DNA from: Gammaproteobacteria bacterium | Lineage (GTDB): Bacteria > Pseudomonadota > Gammaproteobacteria > Eutrophobiales > Eutrophobiaceae | NCBI GenBank assembly: GCA_028819495.1 | Contig: JAPPLI010000100.1 | Span: 1 to 64,000, forward strand | Direction of reading: 5' to 3' | Length of the DNA stretch: 64,000 nucleotides | Shown: positions 51,770-60,682 of the stretch, one piece after another | How the letters are laid out: each line of letters opens with the position of its first letter | Numbering within the stretch: position 1 is the stretch's first letter | The notes under the pieces: model-generated | What the model was told of the DNA's origin: nothing | Seen by the model: only the letters and a program-made list of their open reading frames with translations | Databases searched by the model: none | Position numbers and translations under genes: made by a program

Positions 51770-53014
51770 TCACCTATTGCCAAAATCACAATCACTACGT
51801 CCGCATAACTTATCCAGATACCACCGGGTGAATTCACGATTCATTACTTCCTGTTCAGAATAGGGCCCGGGTTGATAGTGAGAAGACAATATCCCTGCCT
51901 GGTTATTTTCCGTGATAACCGCATCCTGTTTTAACGTGGCATCCCATACCCAGGACACGCGCTCCGGTACATAATCGACCCCTTCCCGGGCATCTCCATC
52001 CACCAGCCATATGGCTTCCACGTCCGTGACCAGTTCGGAAATGGGGGTAAACCGCAATATTACCGCATGGTCATTGGATGCGAGCAGGTAGTTCAGATAA
52101 TTGAACGCTACATAGGTCACACCCCCGTCATACTCCCTGAACTTCCCCATCAAAGTCGAAACGGGCCGGCCATCCTGGCTTTCGGTTAAAAAACCTTCCT
52201 TGATTGGCATCCGGATCATCCCTGCGCCATGATCGAACGCACCCTCCAGGCAGGGATGCCCTAATGCCTCAACCTGTTTTTTCCATGCGTTGAGTTCCAC
52301 CGCATAGTCCTGGCACGCCGCTTCGGGCCCTGAGCCCACGCCCGCACCGGCGGCCAGTAATTTTAATTCCGAATGCACGGAACAGTATTCCGGGTGAGCC
52401 GGGATGCAATGATAACATTCAATAAAATTCTCCACTACCAGTTTCCAGTTGGCGCGGGTCGGCAGTTCCAGCCGCCGTGCAATTTTTGCGTTCTCTATAC
52501 CGTGAAAGGACAGGTAGTTACGGCAATCCCTGCTCGTGTCATCAAGACCGACAGGCTCGTCCGCCAATGACACAAAGATCACGCCGTCAAGCACCTTGAT
52601 ACGGCAGGCGTGCAGGCCGTACCCCTCCCTGGAAAACTCTTCGGGCATTAATCGTGCAGTACGCAGGCTGCCGTCCAGGTTATAGGTCCAGGCGTGATAG
52701 GGACAGACCAGCGCGGATTTTTTCCCTTCACTGTCCAGACATACCCTCGAACCCCGGTGACGGCAGACATTGTAGTGGGCATGGATATTGCCGTCCCTGC
52801 CGCGTACGATAATGATTTCTTCACCGCAGATCCTGAACAGGAAATAATCCCCGGCGGCAGGAATCCTCGAAACATGGCCGGCCAGGTGCCATAACCGGTC
52901 CAGGACTCTTTCGCGATCAAGCGAAAACACATCCGGGTCGCCGTAAAAGGGCTGCTGCAGCGTGTGGCCGGCTACGTGGCCGCCGACCAGGTCCTGTATG
53001 TTTACTCCCGGCAT
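51770..53014 (-). CDS. Rieske non-haem iron oxygenase, alpha subunit
   Basis: A 414-residue oxygenase. The Rieske cluster is bound by Cys84, His86, Cys104 and His107 (CRHRGS ... CPYHAW). The mononuclear iron site uses His202 and His207 in ENFIECYHCIPAHPEY, with Glu199 in the bridging position. Relatives hydroxylate aromatic rings or N-demethylate quaternary amines such as stachydrine, carnitine and glycine betaine. No reductase or ferredoxin gene is in the operon. The aminotransferase next door favours an amine or amino-acid-related substrate, but an aromatic one is possible. Confidence 0.9.
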   Translation of the reverse strand: MPGVNIQDLVGGHVAGHTLQQPFYGDPDVFSLDRERVLDRLWHLAGHVSRIPAAGDYFLFRICGEEIIIVRGRDGNIHAHYNVCRHRGSRVCLDSEGKKSALVCPYHAWTYNLDGSLRTARLMPEEFSREGYGLHACRIKVLDGVIFVSLADEPVGLDDTSRDCRNYLSFHGIENAKIARRLELPTRANWKLVVENFIECYHCIPAHPEYCSVHSELKLLAAGAGVGSGPEAACQDYAVELNAWKKQVEALGHPCLEGAFDHGAGMIRMPIKEGFLTESQDGRPVSTLMGKFREYDGGVTYVAFNYLNYLLASNDHAVILRFTPISELVTDVEAIWLVDGDAREGVDYVPERVSWVWDATLKQDAVITENNQAGILSSHYQPGPYSEQEVMNREFTRWYLDKLCGRSDCDFGNR

Positions 53015-53020
53015 GCGGAT

Positions 53021-54400
53021 TTAACCTGCGCGTTTGCTGAAATCCTGTTGCGCTTTGCCAAACACAACCACCAGGATACCTGCCAGTTCATCGACGTTCT
53101 CCTTGCTGAACACAAGAGGCGGGGAGATGATCAGGTTTGAACCGACGTTCCTGATCAACAACCCATGTTTCCGCGTCAAGTCCTGAACAAGTTCAAGAAA
53201 GGGATCTCCCGGTATGAAAGATTCCTTTGATGTTTTGTCCGTGACCAGTTCAATGGCCATCATCAGGCCCTTTCCCCTGATGTCACCGACAAAATCATAA
53301 TGAGCCAGCTCATTTTTCAGTTTCGCGAGACAGTAGCTGCCCACCCGCGCGGCATTTGCCGGCAGATCCTCATCCTCCACAATCTGCAAGGCCGCATTGG
53401 CTGCCGCGCAGGCAAGCGGATGACCCGAATAGGTATAGCCATGCAGGATAGCGGCCAGCGGGTGCTCGGAATCCCAGGCCCGGCGCACACGTTCATTAAC
53501 CACCGTTGCGCCCAGCGGGATATAACCGGAGTTGATACCTTTAGCCAGGCACATTATGTCGGGTTTGACGCCCCAGCCGCGGCAGCCGAACATGCTGCCG
53601 CTACGGCCAAATCCGGTGACGACCTCATCGGCAATTAGCAATACGCCGTATTTGTCGCAGACTTCCCTGACCAGCGGCCAGTAATTATCCGGCGGCACGA
53701 TCACGCCGCCGGCGCCCTGTACGGGCTCGGCAATAAAGGCAGCGACCGTATGCGGGCCCTGGTGCAGGATCTCCCGTTCCAGCAGGTCGGCGCAGATCTT
53801 TCCCAGTTCTTCAGGATCTTCCGACCAGGGATTGCGGTACAACCAGGGGGTGTCAACCTGGAAACAACCGGGGAGAACCGGCTCATACATGGAGCGAAAG
53901 TACATCTGGCCGCCGATGGACGTACCACCGAAATGTACCCCGTGATACCCCTGTTTCAGGGAGATAAACTTGGTTCGTTGCGCTTCACCGGACAGTTTCC
54001 AGTATTGGCGGGCCAGTTTCAGCGCGGTCTCGTTGGCATCAGAGCCGCCGGAACTGAAGAAAACCCGTTGCATGTCCTCAGGAGAGAGCATGCGTATCAA
54101 TCGCTCTGCGAGTTCCATGACCGGCAGGTTGCTGGTGTCGCCGAAGGTGGTGTAGTAAGGGAGTTTATCCAGTTGCGCCTTGATGGCTTCCTTCACCTCT
54201 TTACGCCCGTGTCCGACATTGACGCACCATAACCCCCCCTGGGAATCCAGGTAGCGCCTGCCTTCGGTGTCAAAGATATATACGCCCTGGGCGCGTTCGA
54301 ATACCAGGGGTGTTGACTGTTCGGCCGTCTTCGGGTCGGCCATGGGATGCCAGTGACTGGGTGTGGTCGCTTGCTCGTCTAACGATGCCAGGTTCTTCAT
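53021..54400 (-). CDS. Class III (omega-amino acid) aminotransferase
   Basis: A 459-residue PLP enzyme. The PLP lysine is in CLAKGINSGYIP (about 280), the DEV(V/I) motif is LLIADEVVTGFGRSG, and substrate residues lie in GGLWCVNVGHGRKEV. This type transfers amino groups from omega-amino acids, polyamine-derived aminoaldehydes or beta-alanine to pyruvate. ATG 54400 has AAAGG at good distance; a GTG two codons earlier is an alternative. It is between the CoA ligase and the Rieske oxygenase, all within 7 bp. Confidence 0.92.
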   Translation of the reverse strand: MKNLASLDEQATTPSHWHPMADPKTAEQSTPLVFERAQGVYIFDTEGRRYLDSQGGLWCVNVGHGRKEVKEAIKAQLDKLPYYTTFGDTSNLPVMELAERLIRMLSPEDMQRVFFSSGGSDANETALKLARQYWKLSGEAQRTKFISLKQGYHGVHFGGTSIGGQMYFRSMYEPVLPGCFQVDTPWLYRNPWSEDPEELGKICADLLEREILHQGPHTVAAFIAEPVQGAGGVIVPPDNYWPLVREVCDKYGVLLIADEVVTGFGRSGSMFGCRGWGVKPDIMCLAKGINSGYIPLGATVVNERVRRAWDSEHPLAAILHGYTYSGHPLACAAANAALQIVEDEDLPANAARVGSYCLAKLKNELAHYDFVGDIRGKGLMMAIELVTDKTSKESFIPGDPFLELVQDLTRKHGLLIRNVGSNLIISPPLVFSKENVDELAGILVVVFGKAQQDFSKRAG

Positions 54401-54406
54401 ATTCAC

Positions 54407-56053
54407 TTACCTTTGATTTGCATTGCATGGCGCAGCTTGATCGGCGTCGGGTTTCACCGCATCGCCCGCCGTTTGCTTCAGCCTGCGTTTATCGGGTTTG
54501 TTGTTGGGCAGCAGCGGTAATGATGTTTCTATCACCACCTGCTTCGGGATCTTGTAATTGGCGAGATACCGCCGGCAATGATCCAGCAGGATTTGTTCTG
54601 CGGCGGTTTGTCCCGGCGCCAGGGTCACGAAAGCATGGCCGACCTCACCGTAAACCGGATCAGGCACGCCGACGACACAGGCAAGGTTAACCGCCGGATG
54701 AGCTTCGAGCGCCTGTTCAATCTCCTTCGGGTACACGTTATAACCGCCCGACTTGTACATATCGGATAAACGTCCGACCAATATGATATTGCCGTCGTCG
54801 CGTTTAACGGCCACGTCTTTCGTGTGCAGCCACCCTTCATCATCTATGGCTTGCCCGGTGGCTTCGGGCAGACGCCAGTACTCTTTCATGATAAACGGAC
54901 CGCGAATAAGAATTTCACCGGGTTCGCCTTTGCGCACTTCCTCACCGCGCTCATCGACCAGGCGAAATTCACAATCATCCAGCGGCTTGCCGACACTCTC
55001 CGCCAGCAGGTCAACATCATTGGTCGAGGGGATCGCCGTTACCGCGCCGGCAGCTTCGGTCAGGGCATACATGGTGGTAACGGCAGGACAGATTTCCTGT
55101 ATCAGCCGCTCCAGCAGGGGTTTCGATGCAGTCCCTCCACTGCAGGAAATTTCCTTGATTGAGGATAGGTCCGTGGTGGAAAAATCGGGGTGGTCCAGCA
55201 CTTTCTGCAGCATGACGGGCACCCCGCCCCAGACGCTGATACGCTTCTCTTCAATCGTCCGGAGCACTGCTTCAGGGTCGAATTTTTCCAGGTAATAGCC
55301 CGTGCCCCCGGTAACCAGGCAGTACACCGAACAGGCGATGATGCCGGCAATATGATTGATGGGATACGGGTTAATCATCCTGACGGCGCCGGGTGAACGT
55401 AGTGATACCTGTACATGGGAATGACGGATGGCGCCGTAATGATGCAACACGGCCCCTTTCGGTTTGCCCGTCGTCCCGGAGGTATAGACGAGAAAGGCCG
55501 CATCCATACTCCTGACACTGCTTTGAGCAGCCGCGAGGTCGGTAGCGCCGACATTGTTGCCGTGCAAAAGGAAAGCGCTGTAACTGATGTCAGGCGGGTG
55601 CGTAAAATCACTGCCAAGTACGATCAGTTGTTTGACGCTCCGGACGCTGCCGCAGATGGAATGCAACTCGTCACGGTATCGACGCTTATCAATCCGGGTC
55701 CTGGCAAAGATGACGGACGGTTCCGCATCGGCGATCACGTGCTCCAGTTCGGCGCGGCTGTAACGGGGGTTCAGGCCCAGCCAGACCCCGCCGATCATCG
55801 TTGTCGCCAGCAAAATGATGAAGTAATCGGGATGCGGCGGTGATAGTGTCGCCACCCGGTCTCCCTTCCTGATACCCAGCGCCAGCAAGGCCCTGGCGCA
55901 CTTCTCCACGCTTTCACGCAGGTCCGCATAGGATTGCATGGATTCCCCGATACCGACGGCCTCCTTTCCCGGCATCGTTTCAGCATGCAGGTAAAGATAA
56001 TCAGTAATGAGTTTATCCTGAAACTCTGCCGGATTGATGTTCATGGCCGCCAT
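54407..56053 (-). CDS. AMP-forming acyl/aryl-CoA ligase
   Basis: About 548 residues from ATG 56053; an ATG three codons further in is also possible. Adenylation motifs are AFLVYTSGTTGKPKGAVL and YALTEAAGAVTAI, then GGYNVYPKEIE, and a C-terminal lysine segment is present. It activates a carboxylate to its CoA ester. Its stop abuts the aminotransferase gene. It follows the Tat FAD oxidoreductase by about 60 bp. Confidence 0.9.
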   Translation of the reverse strand: MAAMNINPAEFQDKLITDYLYLHAETMPGKEAVGIGESMQSYADLRESVEKCARALLALGIRKGDRVATLSPPHPDYFIILLATTMIGGVWLGLNPRYSRAELEHVIADAEPSVIFARTRIDKRRYRDELHSICGSVRSVKQLIVLGSDFTHPPDISYSAFLLHGNNVGATDLAAAQSSVRSMDAAFLVYTSGTTGKPKGAVLHHYGAIRHSHVQVSLRSPGAVRMINPYPINHIAGIIACSVYCLVTGGTGYYLEKFDPEAVLRTIEEKRISVWGGVPVMLQKVLDHPDFSTTDLSSIKEISCSGGTASKPLLERLIQEICPAVTTMYALTEAAGAVTAIPSTNDVDLLAESVGKPLDDCEFRLVDERGEEVRKGEPGEILIRGPFIMKEYWRLPEATGQAIDDEGWLHTKDVAVKRDDGNIILVGRLSDMYKSGGYNVYPKEIEQALEAHPAVNLACVVGVPDPVYGEVGHAFVTLAPGQTAAEQILLDHCRRYLANYKIPKQVVIETSLPLLPNNKPDKRRLKQTAGDAVKPDADQAAPCNANQR

Positions 56054-56113
56054 CCGATCTTCATTATAAACAATGGAAAGCACGGGAACGGGGGGAACCT
56101 TGTCGATGAATAT

Positions 56114-58081
56114 TCAGATCAGGCCCAGCGCCTGGCGTGCGGCCCGCTCCCCTTCTTCCACGCCGCGTGACCAGAGTTGCTGGCCGGAAAGTTCGGAGTG
56201 GCCAATGGTGATGCGGCCGTAACCCTGACGGATAATATCGCGCGGCGCCGGGGCGCCGTTTTTCCCGAAATAAAACCCCGGCTGAGGCGCGATGTAAGCA
56301 TGTCCCCACCTGTTCAGGATAATCGCGGCTATGTCCCGTTTCGCATCAAATCCAGCCATACCGAATAATTTCTGCATCTGCCTGCGCACCTGGATCTCGA
56401 CATCACGGTAACTGCTGGCAAACAACTGGTTGCGGCCGATTATTGTCTGCGCCTGCAGCGGCATTCCCGGGTTGAGATACGGCACATAAAATGTCAGTAT
56501 AGTGGGTTTGCCCGGATCCAACGGGTCTGCCGTACCGTCGATGACCATTTGTCGCCGCAGGTTGGTGTACCAGCCAAAGCCACTGAACCACTGGGCTGCA
56601 GAGATTCCCAGACGCTCCATAAATTGCCAGTTTCGTACCGCCACGTTCACCGTTAATATCGGCGCGTGGTAGAACTGTTGATAGGCGTCCCTGTGCGGCT
56701 TCGGCAGGTCGCGCAGGATATGCTTGTTGACCCAGCCGCCACTGGCCATCACAACCGAGCGCGCCCTGGCCCGGTAGTGCTTTCCGCCCTTGTGATAGAT
56801 CACGTTTACCGCATCGGACTTGTCCGGTTTACCGTTATGTTCGACGTGGACCGCCGTGGCATCAAGACGAATTCGTGTCTGTTGTCCGGGCCGGTCAAGT
56901 GCCTGCCAGTTCACTTTACCCCATAACACGTCCTTCAGATCGCTGCCGCCGGCAATGGCTTCCGGTAACATGGCTTTGACGAAATGACGCGCGGTACCGG
57001 TATTGCCGCCGGGCCAGCTCACCAGGGTAATCTGATGGACATCACCAGGATCAATACCCCGGGATTCATAATAACGGTCGGTATAGGCGCGCACACCGGG
57101 CAGGTAGAAATCAAAGCCCGTGTATGCGGATACCTGATCGCCGCCCAGGCCGCCTCCCGAAACGGCAAAAGCCTTATCGACAAAGGGCATTACTTCGGGT
57201 GAACAAGCCAGTTCCCGGGTAATAAAATCCCGGTAAGTCATGGAATCCAGCCACGGCTCCCAGTCATCCCGTTCCGGCGGCGTAAAATAATTTTCCAGGC
57301 GCATCAGGTCCTGTTTCACCTTGTCGGTCAACGGCGCATCCTTGAAGTCATTCGCCCAGGGATTGATGATCCATTCTCCGCCCTGATCGTTGTCGAAGAA
57401 ATAACCGGTGGTCGCGCCGCCCCGATCACTGTACATGGACGTATAGTGGTCTGCTGGGACGGCCAACTGGTGTTTACTGCCCGTGACTTCCTGGAAGTCA
57501 AAGGAATCAGGCAAGCCCAGTTCATGCCAGTAACGGTGGAACAAACCGTATTTCCCGGCGTATTTCGGCGGCCAGATCATGCCGTTGGAACCCTGCGGCG
57601 CGGTCAGGTGGACACCGTCCACCTCGAATTCGTTCTGTTTCGCTTCTCCCCCGAAGATGGAATGATTATCCAGCAGCAGACAGGACTGGTTTTTTTCCGC
57701 TTCCCGGGTAAAGGTGTAGGCGGCTCCCAGACCGGCGAACCCGCCGCCCACTATCACCATATCAAAGGTTTCCCCGGTATCTTCGGCGTGACGGACCGAG
57801 GATTGATAACGGCCGTCACGGATACCATGGGCGACATTGACGACCTCGGCGGTATTGCCGTTGGACCTTGCGTAGTCACCGATACCGCCGTAGCCGGTCC
57901 AGGCTTCGCCCACGTCAGGGAGCGTGGCCTGGGCAGAGGCCGAACGCAATAATCCCGGCGCCTGCATGCCCAGGAGCGCCGCGCCGCTACCGATCAGGCC
58001 GGTATTGATAAAATCCCGACGGGTGATATCGGCTCCCAGTCCCAGAGCGTCCAATTCATGGGCGTTCCTGTGTTTATTCAT
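56114..58081 (-). CDS. Tat-exported FAD-dependent amine-oxidase-like protein
   Basis: A 655-residue flavoprotein. A Tat signal (ITRRDFINTGLIGSGAALLG) opens it, followed by the FAD motif FDMVIVGGGFAGLGAAYTF and a second fingerprint FGGEAKQNEFEV. Size and layout resemble spermidine dehydrogenase, which cleaves a polyamine to an aminoaldehyde. Function fits the aminotransferase downstream, which could act on the aminoaldehyde product. The spermidine assignment is by resemblance only. It is the first gene of the operon and is divergent from a broken TonB receptor. Confidence 0.78.
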   Translation of the reverse strand: MNKHRNAHELDALGLGADITRRDFINTGLIGSGAALLGMQAPGLLRSASAQATLPDVGEAWTGYGGIGDYARSNGNTAEVVNVAHGIRDGRYQSSVRHAEDTGETFDMVIVGGGFAGLGAAYTFTREAEKNQSCLLLDNHSIFGGEAKQNEFEVDGVHLTAPQGSNGMIWPPKYAGKYGLFHRYWHELGLPDSFDFQEVTGSKHQLAVPADHYTSMYSDRGGATTGYFFDNDQGGEWIINPWANDFKDAPLTDKVKQDLMRLENYFTPPERDDWEPWLDSMTYRDFITRELACSPEVMPFVDKAFAVSGGGLGGDQVSAYTGFDFYLPGVRAYTDRYYESRGIDPGDVHQITLVSWPGGNTGTARHFVKAMLPEAIAGGSDLKDVLWGKVNWQALDRPGQQTRIRLDATAVHVEHNGKPDKSDAVNVIYHKGGKHYRARARSVVMASGGWVNKHILRDLPKPHRDAYQQFYHAPILTVNVAVRNWQFMERLGISAAQWFSGFGWYTNLRRQMVIDGTADPLDPGKPTILTFYVPYLNPGMPLQAQTIIGRNQLFASSYRDVEIQVRRQMQKLFGMAGFDAKRDIAAIILNRWGHAYIAPQPGFYFGKNGAPAPRDIIRQGYGRITIGHSELSGQQLWSRGVEEGERAARQALGLI

Positions 58082-58170
58082 CTCTGATAGACTCCACCAA
58101 GTGTTGCAATATTACAAACCCGCGTGTTTTTATTGACACGCCATAACTAATTCTATAATATTATGAACGT

Positions 58171-58192
58171 ATAACGCTCATTTGTACGTTAT
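58171..58192. promoter_or_regulatory. Inverted repeat in divergent promoter region
   Basis: ATAACG-N10-CGTTAT lies between the two divergent start codons (58081 and 58258), extending to 7 of 8 matching bases. The surrounding 176 bp are AT-rich and hold no gene, so this is probably a regulator-binding site shared by both operons. Confidence 0.5.
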
Positions 58193-58257
58193 GCGCACAT
58201 TTTAGTGTAACAGATTTTTTTCGGAATTACGAGAAGCACATTCGGGGATCTAAAATC

Positions 58258-60535
58258 ATGAAGTTACGTCTTATTTCATCAGTAACAACAAAATTTGCAA
58301 CAGGCTTGCTGATCTGTATGGGTCTGCTGGGCTCATCCGTATATTCGGCCGTCCTTGACGAGATCGTGGTGACCGCGCAAAAACGCGAACAAAGCCTGCA
58401 GGACGTGGGCATTTCCGTAACTGCTTTCAGCGGCGACCAGATCCGGGAACTGGGTTATACCAATACCATTGATATTGCCCAGCAGACGCCCGCGTTGAAC
58501 ATCATTCAGTTTCACCCCACCCTGACCACGTTGGTGATCCGCGGCATCTCACAGAACGATTTCGCTGACCACCTCGAAGCCCCCATTGCGACGTACGTGG
58601 ACGAGACCTATGTCAGCGCCATGGGCGCGGCCCACGTGCAGATGTTTGACCTTGAACGCGTCGAGGTGCTGCGCGGCCCGCAAGGTACCTTGTTCGGGCG
58701 CAACGCGACCGGCGGCCTGATACACTACATCAGCCGCAGGCCCACCGAAGAATTCGAGGGTTACGGCGAATTTACCTACGGCTCCTACAACCAGACCAAA
58801 TGGGAAGGCGCGCTGGGCGGACCAATAACGCAAAACCTGCTGGGGCGCTTCTCTTTCGCAGGCAACTTTCACGACGGCGTGGCGGAGAACCGCATCGGCC
58901 CGGACCTGCGCGAATCGGAAGCCTACGCCTTGCGCGGGCAGCTCGAATTCCGCGCCACGGATAATTTCACGCTCAACCTGAAAGCGCATTTCTCGGAAGA
59001 CGATTCCCTGGGCAACGCCTACACCAGCACGCCGATACGCGGCAACGAGGACGGGCTTGGAGTCAGGCTCGGCCCGGATGAAAATGCGTACGGTACCTGC
59101 CCCGGCTGCGATCCTAACGGCTTCAGGGACCCTGATGACGATCCGTTTACCGGCTCATACGAGCACAGCGGTGAATTCCGGCGCGGCATCGCGGGGTTCA
59201 CCGGAAAAATGACCCTGGACGTGGGAGAAGCGACGACGCTGACCCTGATTGCCGATTACCTGCAGATGAATAAAAACTACTCGGAAGACACCGACGGCAC
59301 GCCCATTGATTATCACGCCCATTGATTATTTCGTGTACGCAACCGACCAGGACTTTGAGCAGACCTCCTACGAGTTCCGGGTAAACAGTGCAGCGGGAGA
59401 CAATCTGCGCTGGACCGGAGGGCTCTATTACCTGGATATTGAGCATACCGGCAACCGCAACGTGTATGTGTTTTCCTACTTTTACGAAGGGCAAGCCACC
59501 GACGATGTGAAAACCGATTCCTGGGCCGCCTTCGGCCATGTGGAATACGACTTCAACGATAAGTGGAACGTTATCGGCGCGCTCAGGTATACAGCCGATG
59601 ACAAAGACATCACTTTCACCGCAACGGACATCATTGAGGTCTTTGGTGGTGTTCTGGGCCATTATGATCTATCGGCTGACCCGGATCCGGCCACCGACCT
59701 GTTTGACCAGGAATATGAGAACGTCTCGGCCAGATTCGAGATAGACTGGCGCCCGTTTGCAGACACCCTGGTGTTTGTCAGCTTCAACCGCGGCCATAAA
59801 GGCGGCAACGCGCGCACTTCGGCAGCGGGGTTGCCGAATTTTGAGGCTCAGCCCCTGCCGACCTGGCCGCACGATGAAGAAGTGCTGCACAGCTGGGAGG
59901 CCGGCGTCAAAACCACCTTCTGGAACGGACGGGCGCGCCTGAACGCCAACGTGTTTTACTACGATTACAAGGATTACCAGGCCTTTATTGCACTACCGGT
60001 GCCGGAAGAAGAGCGCCAGATCGGCGACCTTGCCGCATTGACCATCATCAACCTTGACGCCGAGGCCGTGGGGTCAGAGATCGAGTTGAGCCTGGCGCCG
60101 GCCGAAGGCTGGGATTTCCGTTTCGGCGTGTCCCTCATGGACAGTGAGGTGAAGGACGTGCTGCTGCCCAGCGGGCGTCTCATTGACAGCGACTTGCCGT
60201 ATGCCCCGACTTTTGCCATGAATGGATTGGCACGTTATCAATGGCCGGCCCTGGGCGGGACCATGGCGCTGCAGGCGGATTTCACCTATTCCGACAGTTT
60301 CTGTTTTACCGTAGTGTGCGGCCCCATAGATGTAGAAGGCTCGTATACTATCGGTAATTTTCGCGCGAGCTACACCAGCGCCGATGAACGCTGGCGGCTG
60401 GCCGCGTTCGTCAATAACGTAAGTGACACGGCGTACCGGTTATATTCCCTGGATATCAATGCGCTGGGCATCGCCAACGACGCCTTCGCCAACCCGCGCT
60501 GGGCCGGCGGCACCATCACCTTTAACTGGCAGTAA
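58258..60535 (+). pseudogene. TonB-dependent receptor broken by a 16-bp tandem duplication
   Basis: A signal peptide, TonB box LDEIVVTAQKRE, plug (IRGISQNDF, VEVLRGPQGTLFGRNATGG) and barrel ending TFNWQ form a normal receptor of 753 residues when one 16-bp copy is ignored. As written, the first frame stops at 59325 after GTPIDYHAH, and the second runs to 60535. The junction contains the tandem repeat at 59298-59329. It is either a recent inactivation, a phase-variable switch, or an assembly error. The other neighbours of the operon suggest it imported the substrate of the amine pathway. Confidence 0.9.
59298..59329 (+). repeat. Perfect 16-bp tandem duplication
   Basis: CACGCCCATTGATTAT occurs twice with no spacer (59298-59313, 59314-59329). 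One copy restores the frame GTPIDYFVYA. Two copies shift it by one base. Confidence 0.98.
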
Positions 60536-60550
60536 GAACGAACAGGTTCT

Positions 60551-60578
60551 GGGGTCAGAGTATGCATACTCTGACCCC
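60551..60578. repeat. Short REP1 palindrome
   Basis: A perfect 28-bp palindrome made of the two REP1 arms joined directly around ATGCAT, with no asymmetric core. It lies 16 bp after the receptor stop and 44 bp before a full copy. Confidence 0.9.
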
Positions 60579-60622
60579 AGATGTCCCGACCCCGTAAATC
60601 CATGGGTACAAACAGATTTATC

Positions 60623-60665
60623 GGGGTCAGAGTAAGAATTTCGCCAGAAATTTTACTCTGACCCC
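60623..60665. repeat. REP1 palindrome (43-bp subtype)
   Basis: A long-loop subtype copy, 17 bp upstream of the phytoene-desaturase-like gene, with core GAATTTCGCCAGAAATTT. Confidence 0.9.
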
Positions 60666-60682
60666 ATATATCGCACGCAAGC

